A DNA stretch of 64,000 nt from contig NZ_JARUBL010000001.1 in assembly GCF_029626155.1 (NCBI RefSeq), forward strand, positions 1,860,001 to 1,924,000. The letters are read 5' to 3'. A program made the translations under genes and the position numbers. The DNA is from Solwaraspora sp. WMMD1047 (lineage in GTDB: Bacteria > Actinomycetota > Actinomycetes > Mycobacteriales > Micromonosporaceae). This document shows positions 25,806 to 38,414 of the stretch, piece by piece (the first letter of the stretch is position 1; the number at the start of each line of letters is the position of its first letter). The notes under the pieces were generated by a model. The model was not told the DNA's origin, made no database searches, and saw nothing but the letters and a program-made list of their open reading frames with translations.

Positions 25806-25956
25806 ACCGGTCGGCCGGCCAGAGGTCGCGGATGATCTCCCGGACGCAGTGGTGCCGCAGCCGGCCGCAGCTGCAGCGGTGGCCCTCCGGGCTGCTGCGG
25901 TGCCGGAGCGGTGGTGCGGTGGCGGGCGCCGGGGGAGGCGCGGATAGTAATGACAT
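25786..25956 (-). CDS. Small Cys/His-rich protein (56 aa)
   Basis: Short ORF with one of the strongest ribosome sites in the window (AGAGGAGG about 8 nt before ATG 25956). The product has a Pro/Ala-rich first half, then SSPEGHRCSCGRLRHHCVRE and IIRDLWP. The CxC...HHC cluster could bind a metal. The core GHRCSCGR resembles DGRCTCGR in the small protein at 46682-46903. Its last 20 nt overlap the 3' end of the convergent gene at 25407-25805. GTG 25966, in another frame, is a less likely alternative start. Function unknown. Confidence 0.5.
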   Translation of the reverse strand: MSLLSAPPPAPATAPPLRHRSSPEGHRCSCGRLRHHCVREIIRDLWPADRFRPASS

Positions 25957-26210
25957 ATCGTGACACCTCCTCTTTTTTCTGACTGTACCCGGCGGGCCGC
26001 TGTGGTGAGCCGTGTCACGCTGAGTCGCGGCGTTTCCTTTTGCTACCGACAGGTAACATTGCCGGATGGAGAGTCGTCCGGTGGTCAACCGCACAGAACA
26101 GCGAGGTTGACCCGCCATTGCGGCGCGGGAGAGGCTGCGGCCCAGGGAACGGGTAGATCCCGGGGTGCCGGCGGGCAGGGCAACACCTACAGGAGGGTCT
26201 TCGAAGCACG
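25957..26210. promoter_or_regulatory. Divergent intergenic region upstream of etfB
   Basis: 254 nt between the small Cys-rich ORF and etfB. It is AT-richer near 25970 (TTTTTT) and 26030-26065. It contains GCTACCGACAGGTAAC, an imperfect inverted repeat (TACC/GGTA around GACA) at about 26041-26056 that could be an operator for either direction. AGGAGGG lies 13 nt before the etfB ATG, a long spacing. No gene is seen. Confidence 0.35.
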
Positions 26211-26990
26211 ATGAATATCGTCGTACTCGTCAAGCAGGTGCCCGATTCGGGCGCGGACCGCAACCTGCGCAGTGACGACAACACCATCGATCGCGGGTCG
26301 GCGAACAACGTCATAAACGAGATGGACGAGTACGCCATCGAGGAGGCGTTGCGCATCAAGGAGGCGCACGGCGGCGAGGTGACCATTCTGACGATGGGTC
26401 CCGACCGCGCCACCGAGGCGATCCGCAAGGCGCTGTCGATGGGGCCGGACAAGGCCGTCCACGTCGTCGACGACGCGCTGGCCGGTTCCTGCGCGGTGGC
26501 CACCTCCCGGGTACTCGCCGCGGCGCTCGGCACGCTCGGCGCCGACCTGGTGATCTGCGGCGCGGAGTCCACCGACGGCCGGGTCCAGGTGCTGCCGCAC
26601 ATGCTCGCCGAGCGGCTCGGCGTCGCCGCCCTCACCGGCGCCCGCAAGCTCACCGTGGACGGCACGACGCTCACCGCCGAGCGGCAGACCGAGGAGGGGT
26701 ACGAGGTCCTCACCGCCGCCACCCCGGCCGTCGTCTCCGTCTGGGACACCATCAACGAGCCGCGCTACCCGTCCTTCAAGGGGATCATGGCGGCCAAGAA
26801 GAAGCCGGTGCAGACCCTGTCGCTGGCCGACCTGGGGGTGCCCGCCTCCGAGGTCGGCTTCGACGGCGCGACAAGCACCGTCGTGGAGCACAGCAAGCGT
26901 CCGCCGCGCTCCGGTGGCCAGACGGTCACCGATGACGGCGAGGGCGGCGTGCAGCTGGTCGAGTTCCTCGCCGCCGAGAAGTTCGTCTGA
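26211..26990 (+). CDS. etfB: Electron transfer flavoprotein, beta subunit
   Basis: ETF beta (FixA), 259 aa, which with EtfA carries electrons from acyl-CoA and other flavin dehydrogenases towards the quinone pool. The start MNIVVLVKQVPDSG is classical. NEMDEYAIEEALRIKE, the AMP/nucleotide-binding segment LVICGAESTDGRVQVLPHMLAERLG, and the recognition-loop region with PAVVSVWDTINEPRYPSFKGIMAAKKK are intact. The etfB-etfA order with a 22-nt gap is standard. In M. tuberculosis the equivalent fixA-fixB pair lies near iscS-trmU, as here. Confidence 0.95.
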   Translation: MNIVVLVKQVPDSGADRNLRSDDNTIDRGSANNVINEMDEYAIEEALRIKEAHGGEVTILTMGPDRATEAIRKALSMGPDKAVHVVDDALAGSCAVATSRVLAAALGTLGADLVICGAESTDGRVQVLPHMLAERLGVAALTGARKLTVDGTTLTAERQTEEGYEVLTAATPAVVSVWDTINEPRYPSFKGIMAAKKKPVQTLSLADLGVPASEVGFDGATSTVVEHSKRPPRSGGQTVTDDGEGGVQLVEFLAAEKFV

Positions 26991-27012
26991 GCCGGGGACA
27001 GGAGAGGCAATC

Positions 27013-27972
27013 ATGACTGAGGTACTCGTCGTCGTCGAAGCCACCACCGAGTTCGGCGTCAAGAAGGTCACCCTCGAACTGCTCACCCTCGCCCGGCAAC
27101 TGGGCAGCCCGTCCGCGGTCGTTCTGGGCGGCCCCGGCGCGGCCGAGGCGCTGAGCCCGAAGCTCGCCGAGTACGGCGCCGAGAAGATCTACGCCGCCGA
27201 GAGCGCCGAGATCGATGCCCACCTGGTGGCGCCGAAGGCGACCGTCCTGGCCGAGCTGGTCCGGCGGGTCCAGCCGGCCGCCGTGCTGCTCGCCTCCACC
27301 CAGGAGGGCAAGGAGATCGCCGGCCGACTCGCGGTCAAGCTGGACAACGGCCTCCTCACCGACGTGGTCGGCCTGGACGCCGACGGCACCGCCACCCAGG
27401 TCGCCTTCGCCGGCTCGACGATCGTCAGGTCGAAGGTCAGCCGGGGTCTGCCGCTGGCGACGCTGCGGCCCAACTCGGTCACCCCGGAGCCGGCCGCCGC
27501 CACGCCGACGGTCGAGCAGCTCGACGTGACGCTCACCGACACCGACAGGCTCGCCCGGGTGGTCGAGCGGGTTGCCGAGCAGAAGGGCTCCCGCCCGGAG
27601 CTGACCGAGGCGTCGGTCGTCGTCTCCGGCGGTCGCGGGGTCGGCAACGCCGACAACTTCAAGCTGGTCGAGGAGCTGGCCGACCTGCTCGGCGGTGCGG
27701 TCGGCGCGTCCCGCGCGGCGGTCGACTCCGGCTTCTACCCGCACCAGTTCCAGGTCGGCCAGACCGGCAAGACGGTGTCGCCGCAGCTCTACGTGGCACT
27801 CGGCATCTCCGGCGCGATCCAGCACCGGGCCGGCATGCAGACCTCGAAGACCATCGTCGCGGTCAACAAGGACGGCGAGGCGCCGATCTTCGAACTGGCC
27901 GACTTCGGCGTGGTCGGCGACCTGTTCAAGATCGTCCCCCAGGCCGCCGACGAGATCCGCAAGCGCAAGTAA
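27013..27972 (+). CDS. etfA: Electron transfer flavoprotein, alpha subunit
   Basis: ETF alpha (FixB), 319 aa, the FAD-carrying partner of EtfB. The N-terminal domain ([21 protein letters not shown]) and the C-terminal FAD domain are complete: [87 protein letters not shown] 27013 has a GGAGAGG SD. A long hairpin terminator follows the stop at 27988-28051. Confidence 0.95.
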   Translation: MTEVLVVVEATTEFGVKKVTLELLTLARQLGSPSAVVLGGPGAAEALSPKLAEYGAEKIYAAESAEIDAHLVAPKATVLAELVRRVQPAAVLLASTQEGKEIAGRLAVKLDNGLLTDVVGLDADGTATQVAFAGSTIVRSKVSRGLPLATLRPNSVTPEPAAATPTVEQLDVTLTDTDRLARVVERVAEQKGSRPELTEASVVVSGGRGVGNADNFKLVEELADLLGGAVGASRAAVDSGFYPHQFQVGQTGKTVSPQLYVALGISGAIQHRAGMQTSKTIVAVNKDGEAPIFELADFGVVGDLFKIVPQAADEIRKRK

Positions 27973-27987
27973 CACCGCACAAACATC

Positions 27988-28051
27988 AAGATCCACAGGA
28001 CGTCCGGCACGCGAATCGCGTCCCAGTCGTGCGGGATGTCCTGTGGATCTT
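27988..28051. terminator. Long hairpin terminator after etfA
   Basis: Arms 27988-28001 and 28038-28051 are perfectly complementary over 14 bp (AAGATCCACAGGAC / GTCCTGTGGATCTT). The next ten inner pairs (28002-28011 with 28028-28037) match except at two positions, giving a ~24-bp stem. It lies between convergent etfA and the anti-sigma gene and can terminate both. The right arm is followed by TTC. Confidence 0.8.
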
Positions 28052-28075
28052 TCGTGTTCCCCGGGGCCGCGCCGA

Positions 28076-28837
28076 CTAGGTGAGGGTGCCGCGGAGGAGG
28101 CTGTCGCCGGAGTGGGCGGTGTCGTTGTCGTAGCCCTCGGCCGAGACGTCGACCACCGAGTACGCCGCCAGGTCGACGTTCGGCGGCAGTGGCAGCAACG
28201 CGTCCGGGTCGGCGCCGAGCACCCCCACCGAGAACATCTCCATGGTGGCCGGGTTGATCAACCACACCTCGTAGTAACCGGGCACCTGCGGCAGCCCGGA
28301 GACGTGCAGATGCAACCGGCCGTCACGGAACACCCGGGCGGCACCGTTCGCGGCGGGCGGGGTGTCGCCGTACGCCGCCAACGGTGCGCTGGCCACCACC
28401 TCCGGAGCCGACGGCTCCTCGACGGCCGGACGGGCCACGGCCAACGTGCCGAGCACCCCGATCGCGGCGGCGGCGACCGCGGTGGCCGCCGTACGGGCCC
28501 AACCGGGCCAGCGCCGACGACGCCGCTCGGCGAGATCCACCGGCGGCGACACCGACGGGTCGGCCACCGGCGGCGGCGCGGGGAGCTGCGTCGCGGTGGG
28601 GGCCGCCGCCGTGGGCTGGGTCGCCAGCTCGGCCAGGATGCCCTGCCAGACGTGCTCGGGTGGGGGCGGCAGGTCCCGCAGCGGCTGGGTGCCGGCGCCG
28701 AGTTCGGTGACCCGGCGCAGGCTCGCCAACTCGGCCCGGCAGTGCGCACAGGAGTCGAGGTGGTGGGTCTCCGCCGGCTCCGCCGCGGCCTCACCGAGTG
28801 CCAGGAAGACCAGCCGATCGTCGTCCAGGTGCGGCAC
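28076..28837 (-). CDS. Anti-sigma factor with zinc-finger and RskA-type domain
   Basis: Membrane anti-sigma factor of 253 aa for the overlapping ECF sigma factor. The cytosolic N-terminus holds a ZAS-like HxxxCxxC motif ([13 protein letters not shown], ~residues 25-37). A Pro/Ala linker, one transmembrane helix ([20 protein letters not shown], ~115-135) and an extracytoplasmic RskA/anti-sigma-K domain follow ([41 protein letters not shown]). The start is GTG 28837 with GGGAGG upstream. It overlaps the end of the sigma gene by 47 nt. Release probably involves proteolysis on an unknown stress signal. Confidence 0.88.
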   Translation of the reverse strand: MPHLDDDRLVFLALGEAAAEPAETHHLDSCAHCRAELASLRRVTELGAGTQPLRDLPPPPEHVWQGILAELATQPTAAAPTATQLPAPPPVADPSVSPPVDLAERRRRRWPGWARTAATAVAAAAIGVLGTLAVARPAVEEPSAPEVVASAPLAAYGDTPPAANGAARVFRDGRLHLHVSGLPQVPGYYEVWLINPATMEMFSVGVLGADPDALLPLPPNVDLAAYSVVDVSAEGYDNDTAHSGDSLLRGTLT

Positions 28838-29393
28838 CGTCCACCTCCCATCTGCGTTTCAGGTTCGCCATCCCGCGCCGGATGTGACTCTTCACCGTGC
28901 CCAACGGCACCCCGGTCACGGCCGCGATCTGTTGATGGGTCAGATCGTCGAAGAACGCCAGTTCCAGCATCCGCCGCTGGTCGTCGGGGAGCTGGGCCAG
29001 CTCGTCGGCGATCACCAGCCGGTCGATCACCGCGTCCGGATCCGCCGCCGGTGCCGGCTCCGGCTCCTGGCGTACCGAATCGAGCACCCGGTCCTGGCGG
29101 GCGACCACCCGCAGCCGGTCGACCACCTTGCGCCGGGCGATGCCGAGCAACCAGCCGAGCAGCGAGCCCCGCGCCGGGTCGAAGGTCTCCCGGCCCAGCC
29201 AGGCCGCCACGAAGGTGGCCTGGGTCACGTCCTCGGCGTCCGCCCGGTTGGCCAGCGTGCTGCCGGCCAGGTGGAAGACGGCCCGGCCGTACCGGTCATA
29301 GGCATCCCGCAGCGCCGACTCGTCGCCCACGCCGAACCGCTTGGCCAGTTCCTCGTCGGAGAGTTGGCCGGGTGGATGCCGTGCCTCGGTCAC
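28791..29393 (-). CDS. ECF RNA polymerase sigma factor
   Basis: Extracytoplasmic-function sigma factor of ~200 aa. Region 2 (ALRDAYDRYGRAVFHLAGSTL, RADAEDVTQATFVAAW, RGSLLGWLLGIARRKVVDRLR) and region 4 (LPDDQRRMLELAFFDDLTHQQIAAVTGVPLGTVKSHIRRGMANLKRRW) are both complete. The start is uncertain: GTG 29393 matches typical length, while ATG 29450 and 29444 are in frame upstream and have AGGTGG nearby. It is encoded directly before, and overlapping, its anti-sigma factor. The DUF4397-sortase pair on the other strand may be a target, but no promoter match was proven. Confidence 0.88.
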   Translation of the reverse strand: MTEARHPPGQLSDEELAKRFGVGDESALRDAYDRYGRAVFHLAGSTLANRADAEDVTQATFVAAWLGRETFDPARGSLLGWLLGIARRKVVDRLRVVARQDRVLDSVRQEPEPAPAADPDAVIDRLVIADELAQLPDDQRRMLELAFFDDLTHQQIAAVTGVPLGTVKSHIRRGMANLKRRWEVDGAAPGRRSAGLPGTR

Positions 29394-29696
29394 CGGGCGC
29401 GCCGCCGTCCATGTGACATGCCCGACTGTAACCCCCACCGCCATCGCCACCTACTTCTGGTCACGCCCGCTGCCCCGCCCGAATCCGCCGCGGCCCGCGG
29501 CTGCACCGCCGGCACCGATCCGCCCTTCTGCCCTGATCTACGCCGCCGGGCGCCGATCCGGATGCGCGAGGTGGGCAACCCAACTCGACGTGGCCGACCT
29601 GCATCCGGCCGGCGGGTCGAGGTCGTACCCCTCTTGCAAGCCGGCTCTCACCACGGGCCGTGCGGTTGCAGTCAGCCATTCCACTGGGAGGAAGAG
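29394..29696. other. Intergenic region between sigma factor and DUF4397 gene
   Basis: About 300 nt with no convincing gene; the first ~57 nt may be coding if the sigma factor starts at 29450. It should hold divergent promoters. A possible ECF-type pair is GCATCC near 29600 followed ~16 nt later by TCGTACC, which is weak. No repeat or hairpin stands out. Confidence 0.4.
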
Positions 29697-30533
29697 ATGC
29701 GAGTCAGGTACCTGCAGCGGGTCGCCGCGGGAGGCGCGGCGGCGGCGGTCGCCTTCGCCGGCCTCAGCGCCATGACCGTGACCCCCGCCTTCGCGGCCTC
29801 GTCCAAGGTCTCCGTCGTGCACGGCATCCCCGGCCAGCCGGTGGACGTCTACGTCAACGGGGAGCGGACGCTGGAGAACTTCCAGCCCGGCGACGTCGCC
29901 GGGCCGCTCGACCTGGAGGAGGGCGCCTACGACCTGGCGCTCACCCGCCCCGGTGAGCCGATCGAGAGCGCCATCCTGACCGCCGAGGACGCCCAGGTGC
30001 CGGGCGGGGCGAACATCAGCATCGCGGCCCACCTCAACGCCAGCGGGGAACCGGCGATCACCCCGTTCGTCAACGACGTGTCGAACACCGCCGCGGGCCA
30101 GGCCCGGCTGATCGTCCGGCACACCGCGGCCGCCCCGGCCGTCGACGTGCGGGCCGGCGGCAGCCCGGTCTTCTCCGGGCTCACCAACCCGAACGAGGAG
30201 AAGGCCGACCTCGACGCCGGCACCGTCGCCGCGGACGTGGTGCTGGCCGGCACCGACACCGTCGTACTCGGCCCGACCGACCTCAACCTGCAGGAGGGCA
30301 CCGCGACCATCGTGTACGCCATCGGCTCCGCCGAGGGCGACACCCTGGACCTGGTGGCGCAGACCATCACCGGCCTGCACTCGGCGCCGGACGGGGTGCC
30401 CAGCGGCACCGGTGGGCTGGCCGACGAGGGCCTGTCGACCTGGTGGTACCTGCTGGTCGGCGCGGGCCTGATCCTGGTCGTCGGCGGCGCGGCCCGGTTG
30501 CGGGGCAGCCGTTCCGTGGCGGCCCGCCGGTGA
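29697..30533 (+). CDS. Secreted, membrane-anchored DUF4397 protein
   Basis: Cell-surface protein of 278 aa. The signal peptide spans residues 1-33 (RVRYLQ, a hydrophobic core and a cut after PAFA-A). Two DUF4397 beta-domains follow (KVSVVHGIPGQPVDVYVNG...; ARLIVRHTAAAPAVDVRAGG...). Then a short linker and a C-terminal transmembrane helix (WYLLVGAGLILVVGGAARL) with a basic tail. The layout resembles a sortase substrate, but there is no canonical LPxTG; PSGTGG lies 9 residues before the helix. ATG 29697 has GGGAGGAAGAG. The stop overlaps the sortase start (GTGA). Confidence 0.85.
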   Translation: MRVRYLQRVAAGGAAAAVAFAGLSAMTVTPAFAASSKVSVVHGIPGQPVDVYVNGERTLENFQPGDVAGPLDLEEGAYDLALTRPGEPIESAILTAEDAQVPGGANISIAAHLNASGEPAITPFVNDVSNTAAGQARLIVRHTAAAPAVDVRAGGSPVFSGLTNPNEEKADLDAGTVAADVVLAGTDTVVLGPTDLNLQEGTATIVYAIGSAEGDTLDLVAQTITGLHSAPDGVPSGTGGLADEGLSTWWYLLVGAGLILVVGGAARLRGSRSVAARR

Positions 30534-31186
30534 CCGTACGCAATCGTGGCGCGCTGGCGGCCGTGGCCGCCGGCGTCGCCGCGCTGCTGGTCGCCGGACT
30601 GGTGGCCTGCGGCAGTGACAACCCGGACGACGTCGGCGCCGACGAGGCCCGCCGGCTCGCCGAGCCCAGCCCGAGCGCCGGCACCGGAGTCTCCCCGGTG
30701 CCGGTCACCCGGGGCGAGCTGCCGACCGGCGACGACCGGGTGCCCCCGGTCGAGCTGCGGATACCGGACCTTGACGTGACCGCGTCGGTGAACCCGGTCG
30801 GGGTGACCGAGGCGACCGGCGAGTTCGACGTGCCGCCCAGCGTGGACCAGGTGGGCTGGTACCGCTACGGGCCGGGCCTGGAGACCACCGCCGGTTCGGT
30901 GGTGATCGCCGGCCACGTCGACGGCGCCGGCCAGGGCCGGGGGGCCTTCTTCCGGCTCCGGGACCTGGCCGACGGGGACCGCCTCACGGTCACCGGCGCC
31001 GACGGCACCCCGCGCGAGTTCCGGGTGGTGGCCCGGGAGGAGTACGCCAAGACGAAGATCCCGCTGGAGCGGTACTTCGCCCGCGACGGCGAGGTGCGGC
31101 TGACCTTGATCACCTGCGGCGGTCCGTTCGACGCCGAGACCCGCCGCTACCGCGACAACATCGTCGTCACCGCCGTACCGGTGTGA
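30530..31186 (+). CDS. Class E/F-type sortase, lipoprotein-like
   Basis: Sortase-fold transpeptidase of 218 aa. The N-terminus has a membrane helix ending in a lipobox-like LVAC at Cys27, so it may be a lipoprotein rather than a simple membrane-anchored sortase. The catalytic set is complete: His in VIAGHVDG, Cys in LTLITCGG and Arg in [11 protein letters not shown]. The first extracytoplasmic part is a Pro/Ser/Asp linker. The start is GTG 30530, overlapping the DUF4397 gene by 4 nt, so the two are a translational unit; the DUF4397 protein is its probable substrate or partner. Confidence 0.85.
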   Translation: MTVRNRGALAAVAAGVAALLVAGLVACGSDNPDDVGADEARRLAEPSPSAGTGVSPVPVTRGELPTGDDRVPPVELRIPDLDVTASVNPVGVTEATGEFDVPPSVDQVGWYRYGPGLETTAGSVVIAGHVDGAGQGRGAFFRLRDLADGDRLTVTGADGTPREFRVVAREEYAKTKIPLERYFARDGEVRLTLITCGGPFDAETRRYRDNIVVTAVPV

Positions 31187-31278
31187 CGACGGCCCCCGGC
31201 CTGGGCCGGTTCGGTGACCGGGCCAGCGCGGCGGCGTCCGCCGCTGGCCCGGTTTGCCGGCGGATAGGCTTGACGGCG

Positions 31279-32457
31279 ATGGCATACCTGGATCACGCGG
31301 CGACCACGCCGATGCTCGACGAGGCGCTGGAGGCGTACGTCGCCACCGCCCGCGAGGTCGGCAACGCCTCCTCGTTGCACGCCGCCGGCCGGCAGGCCCG
31401 CCGGCGGGTCGAGGAGTCCCGGGAACGGATCGCCGCCGCGCTCGGTGCCCGGCCGTCCGAGGTGGTCTTCACCGGCGGCGGGACCGAGAGCGACAACCTG
31501 GCGGTCAAGGGCATCCTGTGGGCGCGCCGGGCCGCCGAGCCGGTCCGGCGCCGGGTGGTGGCCAGCGCGGTGGAACACCACGCGGTGCTCGACTCGGTGG
31601 AGTGGCTGGCCCGGCAGGAGGGCGTCGAGGTGAGCTGGTTGCCGGTCGACGGCTCCGGCCGGCTGGTCGCCGACGCGCTCCGCTCCGAGCTGGCCGACCA
31701 CGGCGACGAGGTGGCCGTGGTGACCGCGATGTGGGCCAACAACGAGGTCGGCACGATCCAGCCGGTCGCGGAGCTGGCCGCGGTGGCCGCCGGGTACGGC
31801 GTACCGCTGCACACCGACGCCATCCAGGCGGTCGGCCAGGTGCCGGTCGACTTCGCCGCCAGCGGGGCCGCGGCGTTGACCGTGACCGGCCACAAACTCG
31901 GCGGACCGGCCGGCGTCGGTGCCCTGCTGCTGGCCCGGGAGGTGGCCTGCGCGCCGCTGCTGCACGGCGGCGGCCAGGAGCGCGACGTGCGGTCCGGCAC
32001 GTTGGACACCGCCGGCATCGTCGCCTTCGCGGTCGCCGTGGAGACCGCCGTCAAGGCCCAGCAGGAGTACGCGACCCGGATCGCGGCGCTCCGCGACGAC
32101 CTGGTGGACCGGGTCCGTCGGGCGGTGCCCGAGGTGGTCTACAACGGCGACCCGGACGACCGGCTGCCCGGCAACGCCCACTTCTCCTTCCCCGGCTGCG
32201 AGGGCGACGCCCTGCTGCTGCTGCTGGACGCGCAGGGGATCGCCTGCTCCACCGGGTCGGCCTGCTCGGCCGGGGTCGCCCAGCCGTCGCATGTGCTGTT
32301 GGCGATGGGCGCCGACGACGACCGGGCCCGCTCGTCGCTGCGTTTCTCCCTCGGCCACAGCTCCACCGCGGCCGACGTGGACGCGCTGGTCGCGGCGCTG
32401 CCGGGGGCCGTCGAACGGGCCCGCCGGGCCGGCGCGATCCGATCCGCCCGGGGCTGA
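31279..32457 (+). CDS. Cysteine desulfurase (NifS/IscS family)
   Basis: PLP enzyme of 392 aa taking sulfur from cysteine and, given its neighbour, supplying it for tRNA 2-thiouridine and probably Fe-S clusters. YLDHAATTP, the [13 protein letters not shown] segment, Lys in [12 protein letters not shown] (PLP Schiff base) and the active Cys in [13 protein letters not shown] are present. The Cys loop is the long (IscS/NifS) kind. ATG 31279 lacks a strong SD and may be leaderless. mnmA follows 64 nt downstream, the same order as iscS-trmU in M. tuberculosis. Confidence 0.92.
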   Translation: MAYLDHAATTPMLDEALEAYVATAREVGNASSLHAAGRQARRRVEESRERIAAALGARPSEVVFTGGGTESDNLAVKGILWARRAAEPVRRRVVASAVEHHAVLDSVEWLARQEGVEVSWLPVDGSGRLVADALRSELADHGDEVAVVTAMWANNEVGTIQPVAELAAVAAGYGVPLHTDAIQAVGQVPVDFAASGAAALTVTGHKLGGPAGVGALLLAREVACAPLLHGGGQERDVRSGTLDTAGIVAFAVAVETAVKAQQEYATRIAALRDDLVDRVRRAVPEVVYNGDPDDRLPGNAHFSFPGCEGDALLLLLDAQGIACSTGSACSAGVAQPSHVLLAMGADDDRARSSLRFSLGHSSTAADVDALVAALPGAVERARRAGAIRSARG

Positions 32458-32521
32458 CCGGACGCACCCGGTCCGCTGCCGCCCGGCGCGGCTACCCTCG
32501 ACGTGTGAAGGGGATGTCCCG

Positions 32522-33592
32522 GTGAGGGTGTTGGCGGCCATGTCCGGCGGGGTCGACTCGGCGGTCGCCGCCGCGCGCGCCGTCGAGGCCGGGTACGACG
32601 TGACCGGCGTACACCTGGCGTTGGCCCGCAATCCGCAGACCTACCGCTCCGGGGCGCGCGGCTGCTGCACCCTGGAGGATTCCCGGGACGCCCGTCGGGC
32701 CGCCGATGTGATCGGTATCCCGTTCTACGTCTGGGACCTGGCCGACCGGTTCCACGAGGACGTGGTCGACGACTTCGTGGCCGAGTACGCGGCCGGCCGT
32801 ACCCCCAATCCGTGCCTGCGCTGCAACGAGAAGATCAAGTTCGCGGCGGTGCTGGACCGCGCGGTGGCGCTCGGCTTCGACGCGGTGGTGACCGGTCACC
32901 ACGCCCGGCTCGGCGCGGACGGCCTGCTGCGGCGCAGCGTGGACGTGGCCAAGGACCAGTCGTACGTGCTGGCGGTGCTGACCCGCGAGCAGCTCGACCG
33001 GTCGGTCTTCCCGCTGGGCGACTCGACCAAGGCGCAGGTGCGGGCGGAGGCGGCCCGCCGTGGGCTGGCGGTGGCGGAGAAGCCCGACTCGCACGACATC
33101 TGCTTCATCGCCGACGGCGACACCCGCAGGTTCCTTGCCGACCGGCTGGGGGAGACCCCCGGCGACGTGGTCGACGCCCGCACCGGGGCGGTGGTCGGCC
33201 GGCACGACGGCGCGTACGCGTACACGGTCGGTCAGCGCAAGGGGCTCGCGCTGGGGGTGCCGGCCCCGGACGGCCGGCCGCGGTACGTGTTGTCGATCAC
33301 CCCGAAGACCAACACGGTGACCGTCGGCCCGGCCGAGGCGCTGGCGGTCGACACGGTCTCGGCCCGCCGGCCGGTCTGGAGTTCCGGACCGCTGCCGGCC
33401 GGGCCGCTGGACTGCCAGGTGCAGCTGCGGGCGCACGGCGAGGTGGTGCCGGCCACCGTGCGGGTGACCGGCGACGGGCTCCGGGCCGACCTGCACCGGC
33501 CGATGCGGGGAGTGGCCGCCGGACAGGCGATCGTGGCCTACCGCACCGATCCGGCCGGCGACGTCGTCCTCGGCTCCGCCACCATCACCTGA
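32522..33592 (+). CDS. mnmA: tRNA-specific 2-thiouridylase
   Basis: MnmA/TrmU, 356 aa, thiolating U34 of Lys, Glu and Gln tRNAs with sulfur relayed from the upstream desulfurase. The PP-loop [13 protein letters not shown], the [11 protein letters not shown] segment, the catalytic Cys in [14 protein letters not shown] and the second Cys in [11 protein letters not shown] are intact. The central (YTVGQRKGL) and C-terminal beta-barrel (VQLRAHG) domains follow. GTG 32522 lies after GAAGGGGATGTCCCG; the open frame upstream lies within the previous gene's 3' end and spacer. Confidence 0.95.
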   Translation: MRVLAAMSGGVDSAVAAARAVEAGYDVTGVHLALARNPQTYRSGARGCCTLEDSRDARRAADVIGIPFYVWDLADRFHEDVVDDFVAEYAAGRTPNPCLRCNEKIKFAAVLDRAVALGFDAVVTGHHARLGADGLLRRSVDVAKDQSYVLAVLTREQLDRSVFPLGDSTKAQVRAEAARRGLAVAEKPDSHDICFIADGDTRRFLADRLGETPGDVVDARTGAVVGRHDGAYAYTVGQRKGLALGVPAPDGRPRYVLSITPKTNTVTVGPAEALAVDTVSARRPVWSSGPLPAGPLDCQVQLRAHGEVVPATVRVTGDGLRADLHRPMRGVAAGQAIVAYRTDPAGDVVLGSATIT

Positions 33593-33614
33593 CCCGAGCC
33601 TGCCCCGTCCGGTT

Positions 33615-33694
33615 GAGTCACCATGGCGGCCGGCTGCGCCCGCTGAGTCGTACCGGCTGCGGCTGAGTCGTCCCGGTGGCCGGCTGCGCCGGCT
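33615..33694. repeat. Imperfect repeats upstream of MetE-like gene
   Basis: Three GAGTC-initiated units (33615-33644, 33645-33664, 33665-33694). The first and third share GGCCGGCTGCGCC and end in GCT; the middle is a shortened version. They fill the short spacer between mnmA and the next gene; no function is evident. Confidence 0.5.
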
Positions 33695-33716
33695 GGGCAA
33701 CGGTTAACCTCTGCGG

Positions 33717-34730
33717 GTGACCGAGCGGGCGTTTCCCTGGCCGGCCGGAGCGGCGACCGGAATCGGGTCGCTGCCCGGCGTCGACGTGGCGGAGGCCCAG
33801 CGGATCGTGCTGGGCGAGCTGCCGGCGCTGCCGCACCTGCCGGAGCTGCCCGCCCGGGGACCGGGTGCGGACCTGCTGGGCCGGGGCGCCGGGCTGCTGG
33901 TGGAGCTGCCGGTCGAGTTGTACGCGGCCCGCTGGCGGGTGGTGGCGCGCCCCGGTCGGGACCTGCGCCGCACCCGCGACCTGCTGGACCGTGACCTGGA
34001 CCAGATGACCGAGCAGGCCGACGGCTACGCCGGCACCTTCAAGATCCAGGCGGCCGGCCCGTTCACCCTCGCCGCCGGCCTGGACCTGCCCGGCGGTGGC
34101 CGGCTGCTGCGCGATCAGGGCGCGCTGCGGGATCTGACCGGTTCGCTCGCCGAAGGGCTGCGCGGGCACGTCGCCGAGGTCCGCCGCCGGCTGCCGGCGG
34201 CGACGGTGCTGCTGCAGCTCGACGAGCCGTCGTTGCCGGCGGTGCTGGCCGGGCGGATTCCCACCGACAGCGGGTTGGGCGCGTACCGGCCGGTGCCGGC
34301 GCCGGACGCGCGGAGCCTGTTGCGGGCGGTCGTGGAGGCGGTCGGGGTGCCGGTGGTGGTGCACTGCTGCGCACCGGACGTGCCGCTGGAGCTGATCCGC
34401 TCGGCCGGCGCGGTCGCGGTGGCGCTCGATCTGGACCTGGTGGAGCGGCTCGACCCGCTCGGCGAGGCGATCGACGCGGGGCTGGGGCTGCTGGCCGGCG
34501 CGGCCCCGTCGACCGGCCAGGCTCCGCCCGGCGGCGCCGGGCCGTGGTCGGTCGCGGTCGCCGATCGGGTACGCGTTCTGTGGGACCGGCTCGGCTTCCC
34601 GCGCGCCCGGCTGGCCGAGCAGGTGGTGCTCACCCCCGCGTGCGGTCTGGCCGGCGCCACCCCCGACTACGCCCGGGCCGTCCTGACCGCCTGCCGGGAC
34701 GCCGCCCGTCGGCTGCACGAGGACGGTTGA
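33717..34730 (+). CDS. MetE-like (cobalamin-independent methionine synthase C-terminal domain) protein
   Basis: TIM-barrel protein of 337 aa of the UROD/MetE superfamily, about half the length of full MetE and equivalent to its C-terminal catalytic domain. The N-terminus ATGIGSLPG is typical. Zn-ligand motifs VVHCCAPDVP and LTPACGLAG are present, along with QLDEPSLPAVLAG. A homologue occupies the same place (upstream of ligA) in M. tuberculosis (Rv3015c). It may transfer methyl groups from another donor or be a core MetE-type enzyme; true methionine synthase activity is not established. Start GTG 33717. Confidence 0.8.
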   Translation: MTERAFPWPAGAATGIGSLPGVDVAEAQRIVLGELPALPHLPELPARGPGADLLGRGAGLLVELPVELYAARWRVVARPGRDLRRTRDLLDRDLDQMTEQADGYAGTFKIQAAGPFTLAAGLDLPGGGRLLRDQGALRDLTGSLAEGLRGHVAEVRRRLPAATVLLQLDEPSLPAVLAGRIPTDSGLGAYRPVPAPDARSLLRAVVEAVGVPVVVHCCAPDVPLELIRSAGAVAVALDLDLVERLDPLGEAIDAGLGLLAGAAPSTGQAPPGGAGPWSVAVADRVRVLWDRLGFPRARLAEQVVLTPACGLAGATPDYARAVLTACRDAARRLHEDG

Positions 34731-34766
34731 GCCGGTTCTGTCGGACCCGCCGGGCAGAATGGCGGC

Positions 34767-35126
34767 ATGATCGGAAAATTGCACAGCGTGGTCATCGACT
34801 GTCCCGAGCCGCGGGCGCTGGCCCGGTTCTACAGCGAGCTGCTCGGCCTGCCGGTGGTCCGCGACGACGAGGGCTGGGCGACCATCGAGGGCGACGGCGG
34901 GCGGAACCGGTTCGCGTTCCAGAAGGCGACAAACCTGCGCGAGCCGCAGTGGCCGGACCCGCAGCGCCCGCAGCAGTTCCATCTCGACGTGCTGGTCGAC
35001 GACGTGGACGCCGCCGAGACGAAGGTGCTGGCGCTCGGGGCGACCCGGCTGCCCGGCGAGGGGGACGACTTCCGGGTCTACGCCGACCCGACCGGCCACC
35101 CGTTCTGCCTGGTCTGGGAGAGCTGA
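34767..35126 (+). CDS. VOC superfamily (glyoxalase-like) protein
   Basis: Protein of 119 aa with the paired beta-alpha-beta-beta-beta modules of the vicinal oxygen chelate fold: LHSVVIDCPEPRALARFYSELLGLPVV and QFHLDVLVDDVDAAETKVLALGA, ending in YADPTGHPFCLVW. His6, His and Glu candidates occupy metal-ligand positions, so a metalloenzyme (dioxygenase or glyoxalase-like) is possible; the substrate is unknown. ATG 34767. The ADP-ribosylglycohydrolase-family gene starts 2 nt after its stop. Confidence 0.83.
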   Translation: MIGKLHSVVIDCPEPRALARFYSELLGLPVVRDDEGWATIEGDGGRNRFAFQKATNLREPQWPDPQRPQQFHLDVLVDDVDAAETKVLALGATRLPGEGDDFRVYADPTGHPFCLVWES

Positions 35127-35128
35127 CG

Positions 35129-38414
<3,286 letters not shown>

